From contig JASHTO010000653.1 in the NCBI GenBank assembly GCA_030040515.1, positions 1-5,275 on the forward strand: a DNA stretch of 5,275 nt, read 5' to 3'. Under the pieces are notes generated by a model that made no database searches, had not been told where the DNA came from, and worked only from the letters and a program-made list of their open reading frames with translations. Positions 1 to 5,275 of this stretch are shown here, one piece after another. Position numbers and translations under genes: made by a program. The stretch is from Terriglobia bacterium (GTDB taxonomy: Bacteria > Acidobacteriota > Terriglobia > UBA7540). Within the stretch, counting starts at the first letter, position 1. Each line of letters opens with the position of its first letter.

Positions 1-45
1 AAGGCATCTCTGCCGAGCGCGCTGCCAGCAGTTTGTAAATTAAAT

Positions 46-73
46 TTGACGTAAAGAATCTACAACTTTCGAT
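46..73 (+). promoter_or_regulatory. weak candidate sigma70-type promoter upstream of the cotH-like gene
   Basis: TTGACG at 46-51 matches the -35 consensus in five of six positions. The best -10 at an acceptable distance is TTCGAT at 68-73, after a 16-nt spacer, and it matches TATAAT in only three positions. The region around 31-76 is clearly more AT-rich than the flanking genes, which fits a promoter zone ahead of the gene starting at 131 or 182. The -10 is poor, and the true promoter may use another sigma factor or lie left of the window. Confidence 0.2.
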
Positions 74-130
74 GTTCTTTCCTCGTCAGACTATCCGTAC
101 CAAATCATGAAGACTTATTTCTGAAGGCGG

Positions 131-2452
131 ATGGGTTCCTCCCGTACTTATCAGCCTGAACATCGAGATGCACGTTTGGGCATGTGGAAAAACAAGGAAA
201 CGAAGAATCGCTGTTGTGCCCACTATTGTTGGTGTGTAGGGCTCGTGATGGCAGTCTTGCTGACCTTCAGCACCGGATGCGGTACCGATCCTCAGCCGCG
301 CGCAACGGCAAGCCAATCTCCAAAGCCGCACGGCGCCCTACTTCCCCCGCCATCATTATCGATCGTTGCAGCGCCTTCCCAACTGACCATCTACCCCGGA
401 CAGCAAAATGTTCCAGTGCCGGTTACGGTCGATGCGTTCCTCATTCCCGGCCCCATTGTCATCACTATAACGGGCCTCCCGTCAGGGATGACTGTCGCAC
501 CTGCCACGCTCATGGGCGGAGGTTCGGGAACTGTGAACCTCAGCGCCTCGCTCTCAGCCGGCCAGGAAGGCTTTCCGCCTTCCGCTCCGTCCATGAACAC
601 GAGTTGGACGGCGGCGGCAAGCATTCTCGTCACAGCCGGACCCTGGCAACGGACAGCACCCCTTGAAGTGACCGTCTCGATCTCGAATGCGTCTTTTGCT
701 CCAGCGACCTCGGCGATTAACCTTCCCACCGTCAACATCAATACGAGCGGCGTGCCGATTGTCAGTAAGACGGTCGACGTCCCCGGAACCGTGACCATTA
801 CCTCTCCGGACGGCAACACTACCTACCTCAATGACACGGCAACGTTTCACGTGCATGGCAACAGCACGGCAGATATGCCCAAGCTGCCCTACCACATGAC
901 ACTGACAGACAGCATCGATCTGCTTGCTACGATGGGGCTCGCCTGTCCCTACGTTACCAGTTCCGGAAAGGCCACCTGCGATAAAAGCAAAACCTATCAA
1001 CTGCTCGCGAACTACGACGACAAGACATTACTGCGCGACTGGTCTGCTTCCGCGCTGGCAAATGCCATCCCCTACGGAGGCGACTATCTGAACGAAACTC
1101 CCGTTCCCTCTACAGATTCGGGAACCATCCCCACTCCCAGCGGAACTTCCGTGCTGATGCCTTGGGCCCCGCACTCGCTCTTCGTCGAGCTGTACCTGAA
1201 CGGCGTTTACGAAGGCGACTACCAGTTGATCGAAGACATTACGGTCGACAATCACCGCGTGAACATCAACGAGCTTTCCGAAACCGACACGTCTCCCGCC
1301 GAGATCACGGGCGGGTATCTGATGGAAATCGACCAGCGGCAAGCAGAAGACTATAATTTCGTGACACCCCACAATGTCTACATCGGGCTCGTTGATCCCG
1401 ATTTCTCGCCGGATCCGGAGATCCCCCAGCAGACGACCTACATCACCAACTACGTTGATTCTGCGGAAGATGCGCTGTTCTCCGCCAACTTTACCGACCC
1501 CAGCGTGGGGTGGCGCGCATACTTTGACGAAGCCTCGGCCGTCAATTTCTATATTGTCAACGATGTCATGGGCAATGTCGATGGCGGAGATTTTTTCAGC
1601 AGTGATTATCTCTACAAAGATCAAAACAATCCGTTCATCTACATGGGGCCCATCTGGGACTTCGACGTCAGTTCCGGGAACGTGAATTATGAGCAGATCG
1701 TCAACCCGACAGTTCCCTGGATGCAGACTCAGGCGGTCTGGTACACGCAATGGTTTGCCGACCCCGGATTCCAGGCAGACGTGGTGAAACAGTGGAACGC
1801 TCTTCAAACCAACGGCGTCTTCACAAACTGGCTTGCATCCATCAGTAAAGAGGCGGCTTCGCTTCAGCAGTCGCAGGCCAACAACTTCGCACGCTGGCCG
1901 ATGCTGGGAATGGAAGTCTGGCCCAACCCCGAGGCCGCAGGTAGCTATAACGGTGAAGTGAATTATCTTTTAGCCTGGCTGAGTCTGCGAATTGCCTATC
2001 TCGATTCGGTGTTCAACAACAAAACGCAGACGGTAACCGAGCTATTCATACCTTCGGGAACCCTGAGTGCAGGCACGCCGGTCACATTGACCGCTCAACT
2101 GATCGCGAGCGGAGCCTCCCCCAGTGGCGACATGTCGTTCCTGTCGAACGGTGTCATCCTCGGGACCGCAACCCTCAACGGAGACAGCGCCAGTCTCGAT
2201 GTCAGCCTGCCTGCAGGGACGGACAGCCTTGTGGCGGTCTACAGCGGAGACTCAGTAAACGGATTGTCTGCCTCAACGCCGCAATCGGTAACTGTTACGG
2301 CTTCCGCTACCTCCGCCTACCAGCATCGGCTGGAGCGGTTGGGCAAGAAGGACGCGACGCTGCCGGCGGAGGCTCAGGCTGAGAAGACACCTCCAGTTGC
2401 AGTCGAGAATGAAGCGACCGCGCGGAAAGCTGCGGGCGCCTCCGGTTCCTGA
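131..2452 (+). CDS. CotH kinase-like family lipoprotein with Ig-like domains
   Basis: The product is a predicted exported lipoprotein of 773 residues with a CotH-type domain. Bacillus CotH is an atypical protein kinase that phosphorylates spore-coat proteins; the substrate here is unknown. After a basic n-region (KNKETKNR, 20-27) and a hydrophobic stretch (about 33-46), a lipobox-like STGC ends at Cys50. Residues about 75-185 form a beta-rich Ig-like region. The CotH domain spans about 197-630. Its family-like landmarks are HGNST (242-246) followed by MPKLPY, NYDDKTLLRD (294-303), LYLNGVYEGDYQLIED (354-369), VNFYIVND (471-478) and PIWDFD (507-512), the last probably part of the nucleotide/metal site. 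Residues about 634-725 are a group-3-type Ig-like repeat (GDMSFLSNG, YSGDS), followed by a hydrophilic tail rich in Ala, Glu and Lys. The only cysteines after Cys50 are C272 and C283, a likely disulfide. Start: ATG 131 has AAGGCGG directly before it, too close for a good ribosome site. ATG 182 (M18) would give a more normal 32-residue signal peptide and is a serious alternative. The gene is single on its strand and convergent with the next. Confidence 0.85.
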   Translation: MGSSRTYQPEHRDARLGMWKNKETKNRCCAHYCWCVGLVMAVLLTFSTGCGTDPQPRATASQSPKPHGALLPPPSLSIVAAPSQLTIYPGQQNVPVPVTVDAFLIPGPIVITITGLPSGMTVAPATLMGGGSGTVNLSASLSAGQEGFPPSAPSMNTSWTAAASILVTAGPWQRTAPLEVTVSISNASFAPATSAINLPTVNINTSGVPIVSKTVDVPGTVTITSPDGNTTYLNDTATFHVHGNSTADMPKLPYHMTLTDSIDLLATMGLACPYVTSSGKATCDKSKTYQLLANYDDKTLLRDWSASALANAIPYGGDYLNETPVPSTDSGTIPTPSGTSVLMPWAPHSLFVELYLNGVYEGDYQLIEDITVDNHRVNINELSETDTSPAEITGGYLMEIDQRQAEDYNFVTPHNVYIGLVDPDFSPDPEIPQQTTYITNYVDSAEDALFSANFTDPSVGWRAYFDEASAVNFYIVNDVMGNVDGGDFFSSDYLYKDQNNPFIYMGPIWDFDVSSGNVNYEQIVNPTVPWMQTQAVWYTQWFADPGFQADVVKQWNALQTNGVFTNWLASISKEAASLQQSQANNFARWPMLGMEVWPNPEAAGSYNGEVNYLLAWLSLRIAYLDSVFNNKTQTVTELFIPSGTLSAGTPVTLTAQLIASGASPSGDMSFLSNGVILGTATLNGDSASLDVSLPAGTDSLVAVYSGDSVNGLSASTPQSVTVTASATSAYQHRLERLGKKDATLPAEAQAEKTPPVAVENEATARKAAGASGS

Positions 2453-2467
2453 CGCGGGGAAATTGCA

Positions 2468-2490
2468 GGGGCAACCCTTGTGGTTGCCCC
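2468..2490. repeat. hairpin 1 of the intergenic cluster (possible terminator)
   Basis: GGGGCAACC (2468-2476) and GGTTGCCCC (2482-2490) form a perfect 9-bp stem with a 5-nt loop, starting 16 nt after the stop codon of the cotH-like gene. There is no T-run on either side, so it is not a textbook intrinsic terminator. It could still stop or protect transcripts arriving from both convergent genes. It is the longest stem in this intergenic region. Confidence 0.6.
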
Positions 2491-2493
2491 AGG

Positions 2494-2510
2494 GCGGCCG
2501 CGAGGGCCGC
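2494..2510. repeat. hairpin 2 of the intergenic cluster
   Basis: GCGGCC (2494-2499) pairs with GGCCGC (2505-2510) around a 5-nt loop, only 3 nt after hairpin 1. It runs into GCGCCTAC, a short motif nearly repeated after hairpin 3 (GCGCCAC). This gives the region a modular, REP-like look rather than that of a simple terminator. Confidence 0.5.
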
Positions 2511-2522
2511 GCCTACAGTTCA

Positions 2523-2538
2523 CGGGCTGGGAAGCCCG
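2523..2538. repeat. hairpin 3 of the intergenic cluster
   Basis: CGGGCT (2523-2528) pairs with AGCCCG (2533-2538) around a GGGA loop, 10 nt downstream of the VWA gene's stop codon as read on the minus strand. It is followed on the plus strand by CGCGCCAC, echoing the end of hairpin 2. It may serve as the first termination or RNA-stabilising element for the minus-strand transcript. There is no adjacent U-tract on that strand. Confidence 0.45.
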
Positions 2539-2548
2539 CGCCACGTCA

Positions 2549-3655
2549 TCACGGCTGTGCGTAATATCCCGTGCGCGTGCGGGCGGTGAGGTGGGGTTTG
2601 TCGATCTTTACTTGTAGGGTGTGATACTCGTCAGGGTGGTCCGCCGCGGGGGCGTTGAAGGTGAGAGTGTAGAAGGCCTTTCGGTCCGCCAGGCAGCGGT
2701 TGAGGGAATCCGGAAGGTCATTGCTCATGTTGATCACCATTCCGCCGGTCTGCACGCCGAGCACTTGCGCCGCTAGGTTCCCGTTCTGCATGCGATTGGC
2801 GGTCGTCACGCCCTTCACAAAATCCTCATAATAAAAATCGCTCTGCATCGCTCCGCTGGGGCCGTTGGGATTGATGCAATAGATCGTGATTCGGGCTTCA
2901 CGCAGCTTTGCGGAAAGGTCGACGGCCGTGCGGAAGAGTCCTTCACGGTCCTTGCTGGTCAATTGCACCTGCGGGCCGGAGAGCAGCGGCCATCCGGGCC
3001 CGAGCCAGATGAGCAGTTTCCTGCCCGCCTGCGCTTGCAGGTTCGAGATGATTTGCTCAAGTGCGTTCACGGAAATCTGGTCGCACTCGACGCCGCCGTA
3101 GTATCCCTGCGAACGGTTGATGGTGCGCAAAGTGCCATCCTGGGCGGCGAGAGAGATGGCCAAGTCATTGCCGTTTTGAGACGTCGGGGATTGGCCGGCC
3201 GACTTGTCGGTGAGAAGGATGATGGACATGGGCAGGGGAAGCTCGCCGCCGCCCGCGCGCAGGAACTTGTCGATGCCCGTGCGCTGTATCGCCACGCCCT
3301 GAAAGGGCGTATTGACGGCGTCAATCACCATCAGGGCCTGAACGGGAACGTCCTTTGTTCCCTCCGTGGCATGGAAATCGACGATGGGCTGCGGCTGCTT
3401 GTCATCGAGAAGGGTAAAGTCCTGCTGCTGAAGACCCGAGACGGGGTTGCCGGATTTGTCCGTCACCACAACGTCGAGAACCACGGGGCGCGCGGCAACC
3501 GGCGGCGCGGTAGCGGGGCGCGGCTGGAGTGGGGGAGCCTGCCCGGGCGGCGCGGTTTGCTGGGCCAACCCTGGAGAAGTTGCGCAAATCCCGATGGCCA
3601 GCAGGATTGGGAACCCGACGCGCTTCATTGGTCTGATGCTCATGTTGCCGCCCAT
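2549..3655 (-). CDS. secreted VWFA-related domain protein (acidobacterial type)
   Basis: A 368-residue protein with the layout of the acidobacterial VWFA-related family (TIGR03436 type), whose function is not established; VWA folds usually bind proteins, often through a metal ion. A Sec signal peptide begins near M10 (MKRVG, hydrophobic PILLAIGICA) with likely cleavage after GLA (A31). A Pro/Ala/Gln-rich linker (about 32-57) follows, then the family's N-terminal beta segment (VVLDVVVTDKSGNPVSGL, 58-75). The VWA domain spans about 105-311 and includes GRKLLIWLGPGWP (211-223) and ARITIYCINPNG (254-265). The family's C-terminal strands (FYTLTF, about 328-368) end at GYYAQP. The metal-site loop reads DAVNT (112-116) instead of DxSxS, so classical metal binding is doubtful. 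The start is uncertain: M1 (3655) has no Shine-Dalgarno sequence, M5 (3643) has a weak GGGCGG ahead, and M10 (3628) would suit the signal peptide. It lies 79 bp downstream of the kelch gene on the same strand and could be transcribed with it. Confidence 0.9.
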   Translation of the reverse strand: MGGNMSIRPMKRVGFPILLAIGICATSPGLAQQTAPPGQAPPLQPRPATAPPVAARPVVLDVVVTDKSGNPVSGLQQQDFTLLDDKQPQPIVDFHATEGTKDVPVQALMVIDAVNTPFQGVAIQRTGIDKFLRAGGGELPLPMSIILLTDKSAGQSPTSQNGNDLAISLAAQDGTLRTINRSQGYYGGVECDQISVNALEQIISNLQAQAGRKLLIWLGPGWPLLSGPQVQLTSKDREGLFRTAVDLSAKLREARITIYCINPNGPSGAMQSDFYYEDFVKGVTTANRMQNGNLAAQVLGVQTGGMVINMSNDLPDSLNRCLADRKAFYTLTFNAPAADHPDEYHTLQVKIDKPHLTARTRTGYYAQP

Positions 3656-3734
3656 ACTGAAGATTCAAGCTTGTCCAAGCGACAACTTACGCCGAATGGG
3701 CGGGCAATGCAACACCCATTGGCGGGGCGTCAGA
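3656..3734 (-). other. 79-bp gap between the kelch and VWA genes, with small inverted repeats
   Basis: Read on the minus strand this gap follows the kelch stop. AATGGG and CCCATT (3695-3700 and 3715-3720) can pair in a 6-bp stem with a 14-nt loop. Closer to the VWA start lies the 12-nt palindrome GCTTGTCCAAGC (3669-3680), overlapping an 8-bp palindrome CAAGCTTG (3666-3673). Neither stem is followed by a T-run, so there is no convincing terminator and read-through from kelch to VWA is possible. I see no clear -35/-10 pair for a separate VWA promoter. The palindromes could be an operator, but they are short enough to be chance. Confidence 0.3.
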
Positions 3735-4790
3735 TCAATACAGTTCGGCGGTGTTCTGGCCGGTGCCAATGCCTCCCGTGATCAGCATCTGACCGTTTAC
3801 GAGCAGCGTTGCTGTCTGATATTCCCGGTAGGCCTTCATGCCGCCACTGGCGCCGCCAGCCGTGTAGGAGAAGGTTCCCGTACTGGGGTCGAACAGCTCG
3901 GCATTCGTTAGAGGCTGGCTGCTTGTGTCCTGCCCGCCGGCCACCAGCACCAGGCCATCATTCAGCAGGGTTGCAGTCTGGTAGCCGCGCGCGGTTTCCA
4001 GGCTGCCGGTGGCGGTATAGGCGCCGGTGGAAGGATCATACAGCTCCGCGGCGGTAAGGTTGCCGGAAGCAAAGCCGTTGCTGGTGCCACCCACGACCAA
4101 CACCTGTCCGCTATTCAGTAGGGTTGCGGTTGCAGCGACGCGCGGGGTGGTCAGGTTGGAGGTCAGCGCAAAGGTTCCGGTGGCAGGGTTGTACAACTCC
4201 GCGCTATTCAGGGCTGGAGAGTTGTTCCCGGCGCCGCCTGCGATCAACACCTCGCCATTATTCAGCAAAGTTGCCGTATGCAGACACCGCGCGTAGGGGT
4301 TGCTCGGGTTGCCGAAGTTCATGTCGCCGGTCGTGTAAGTGAACGTCCCGGTGGCCGGATTATAAAGCTCGGCGCTGCTTAAGATGTTTCCGTTCCCGTC
4401 CTCTCCGCCGGCGATCAGCACCATGCCATTGTTCAAGAGCGTGGCAGTGTGATAGTAGCGGCCGTCGTTCAGGTTGCCGGTCACGGTGAAAGACCCGGTG
4501 GCGGGGTTGTAAAGCTCGGCAGTTCCGATACCGCTGAGGCTGCCTCCTGCGACCAGCACCATGCCGTTGGTCAAGAGCGTGGCGGTGTGCTGGCAGCGCC
4601 CATAATTCATGCTGCCCGTCGCGGTGAAAGCCTGGGTGGCGGGATTATAAAGTTCCGCGCTGTTAGGGGATGTGCAGCCCCCCGTGATCAATACCAGTCC
4701 GTTGTTCAGGAGCGTTGCCGTGTGGAAGTAGCGCGAGGTAGTCATGTCGTTCTGTGCCCCGCTGCCATTCGCCGTGTAATCGAACCCGGT
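3735..4790 (-). repeat. seven in-frame tandem kelch-unit repeats (DNA level)
   Basis: The codons for the AELY landmark of successive units lie at about 4651, 4513, 4366, 4195, 4042, 3895 and 3742. The spacings are 138, 147, 171, 153, 153... in multiples of three (order along the array: 138, 147, 171, 153, 147, 153). Parts of the units are close to identical at the nucleotide level, for example the segment encoding TATLLNNG and the one encoding AELYNPATG. This points to growth by internal duplication. Two earlier, more divergent landmarks lie at about 5113 and 5263, before the Ig-like domain. Confidence 0.75.
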
Positions 4791-5275
4791 AGGGCGGATT
4801 TCGAGCGTCGCGCTGCCCTGAACGGTCCCCGCACTGGCGGTGATGTATTGGACGAAATTGGCAGGTCCGGCATTGGAATTGGCGAGCGTCATTCCGGGGT
4901 TGGTCACGTCGTTGCTGACGGTCGTTCCGTTGGAGATAAGGTGCGCCGGAGTCGACCAACTCCACGTTACCGAGACAATCTGCTGAGTCGTCCCGTCGCT
5001 GAGGGTGCCCGTAGCGATGAACTGCTGGTTTGTGCCGGGAGAAATGGAGGGTGAGGCGGGCGTGACGCTGATGGAAACAAGGTTCGCGGGCGTCAGGGTA
5101 TCCGGCTGGTAGAGGTTGGCGCCGGCCAGGTATCCCTCCGCGTCATAACCGCCCGCAATGAGCACATGTCCGGTGCCGTCGGCCAGCAACGTCGCCGTGG
5201 GAGCGCCGTGGACGCCGGTCAGATTCCCGGTCAGGGTGAAGGCGGAGGTGTCGGGATCGTAGAGCTCCTCGCTGG
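3735..5275 (-). CDS. kelch-repeat beta-propeller protein with embedded BIG2-type Ig-like domain, 5'-partial
   Basis: This is the C-terminal part of a probable extracellular kelch/galactose-oxidase-like propeller protein, of unknown ligand or activity. The frame is open to the window edge, so the start and signal peptide lie outside; 512 residues are visible. A TTG at 5189 falls inside a conserved TATLL motif and is not a start. Visible residues 1-64 hold the end of one kelch unit (SEELYDPDT) and one full further unit (TATLL, VLIAGG, ANLYQPDT). Residues about 65-161 form a group-2 bacterial Ig-like domain (VSISVTPASPSISPGTNQQF, then ATGTLSDGTTQ). The remaining 351 residues contain seven kelch units of 46-57 residues, each following the pattern ATGSM-R-HTATLLNNGxVLIAGG-AELYNPATG. 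The protein stops right after AELY of the last unit, which suits a closed seven-bladed propeller whose first strand comes from the segment after the Ig domain. No catalytic galactose-oxidase residues can be recognised, so a binding role is more likely. It lies upstream of the VWA gene on the same strand. Confidence 0.9.
   Translation of the reverse strand, partial: SEELYDPDTSAFTLTGNLTGVHGAPTATLLADGTGHVLIAGGYDAEGYLAGANLYQPDTLTPANLVSISVTPASPSISPGTNQQFIATGTLSDGTTQQIVSVTWSWSTPAHLISNGTTVSNDVTNPGMTLANSNAGPANFVQYITASAGTVQGSATLEIRPTGFDYTANGSGAQNDMTTSRYFHTATLLNNGLVLITGGCTSPNSAELYNPATQAFTATGSMNYGRCQHTATLLTNGMVLVAGGSLSGIGTAELYNPATGSFTVTGNLNDGRYYHTATLLNNGMVLIAGGEDGNGNILSSAELYNPATGTFTYTTGDMNFGNPSNPYARCLHTATLLNNGEVLIAGGAGNNSPALNSAELYNPATGTFALTSNLTTPRVAATATLLNSGQVLVVGGTSNGFASGNLTAAELYDPSTGAYTATGSLETARGYQTATLLNDGLVLVAGGQDTSSQPLTNAELFDPSTGTFSYTAGGASGGMKAYREYQTATLLVNGQMLITGGIGTGQNTAELY
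4791..5081 (-). other. BIG2-type Ig-like domain coding segment inside the kelch gene
   Basis: The segment encodes about 97 residues that begin LVSISVTPASPSI and continue SPGTNQQFIATGTLSDG, close to the usual start of group-2 bacterial Ig-like domains. A TWSWSTP strand follows, and the end is YITASAGTVQGSATLEIRP. It separates the last unit of one kelch section from the first of the next: the AELY landmarks on either side are 462 bp apart instead of about 150, and the extra roughly 310 bp is this domain. Such domains commonly act as spacers or carbohydrate/protein-binding modules in surface proteins. Confidence 0.75.

Noticed and set aside
86..331. Minus-strand 81-codon open frame over the leader and the signal-peptide region
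   Set aside because: It overlaps the lipoprotein signal sequence antisense, has no ribosome site and shows no protein features.
1028..1807. Long minus-strand open frame (259 codons) inside the cotH-like gene
   Set aside because: It is antisense to strongly recognisable CotH motifs, and its translation has no signal, domain or plausible composition. GC-rich coding DNA commonly leaves such open antisense frames.
2468..2490. Classical Rho-independent terminator
   Set aside because: The stem is strong, but no T-run follows on either strand, so it is recorded as a hairpin with only a possible termination role.
2963..3781. Plus-strand open frame (272 codons) across the VWA gene and the following gap
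   Set aside because: It is antisense to the VWA domain, and its translation is rich in Arg/Gly/His with no recognisable fold. The minus-strand product matches a known family along its entire length.
4449..5054. Plus-strand 201-codon open frame within the kelch gene
   Set aside because: It is antisense to the kelch repeats and the Ig-like domain, and it shows only the reverse-complement shadow of the repeats.
5187..5189. TTG as the start codon of the kelch gene
   Set aside because: The codon encodes the first Leu of a conserved TATLL kelch motif. The same frame continues with kelch sequence (SEELYDPDT) to the window edge, so the gene is 5'-partial.
3735..5275. CRISPR-like or non-coding tandem array in the repeated region
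   Set aside because: Spacings are 138-171 bp, always multiples of three, and the repeats encode kelch motifs in an uninterrupted frame.

Overview
The window looks like chromosomal DNA from a GC-rich soil-type bacterium, most likely an Acidobacteriota (Terriglobia-like). The main evidence is the protein encoded at 2549-3655, which has the layout of the acidobacterial 'VWFA-related' family (TIGR03436 type). It is supported by a kelch protein carrying a group-2 Ig-like domain and by a CotH-like lipoprotein with Ig-like modules, a mix common in that phylum. This assignment is from pattern recognition only; no search was run.

Layout. Positions 1-130 are a relatively AT-rich, apparently non-coding leader with one weak promoter candidate. 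Positions 131-2452 (+) encode a 773-residue predicted lipoprotein. In order it has a lipobox Cys50, an N-terminal beta-rich/Ig-like region, a CotH-type kinase-like domain, a C-terminal Ig-like repeat and a hydrophilic tail. Positions 2453-2548 separate two convergent genes and hold three consecutive GC-rich hairpins (2468-2490, 2494-2510, 2523-2538), which look like a REP-like or bidirectional-termination element. Positions 2549-3655 (-) encode a secreted VWA-domain protein with an atypical metal-site motif. Positions 3735-5275 (-) are the 3' part of a large kelch beta-propeller gene whose reading frame is still open at the right edge. An Ig-like domain sits between two propeller sections, and the C-terminal section has exactly seven kelch units of about 50 residues.

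The kelch and VWA genes share a strand with a 79-bp gap, so they could be co-transcribed (kelch first). The CotH gene is convergent to them and must be transcribed separately. All three products appear to be exported or surface proteins built from adhesion or binding modules (Ig-like, VWA, kelch). A cell-envelope or extracellular role is the common theme, but nothing in the sequence proves that they act together. There are no RNA genes, CRISPR arrays, insertion sequences or transposases. I do not see a clearly new system here. The items most worth a second look are the hairpin cluster, the CotH-type lipoprotein and the kelch-Ig-kelch architecture.
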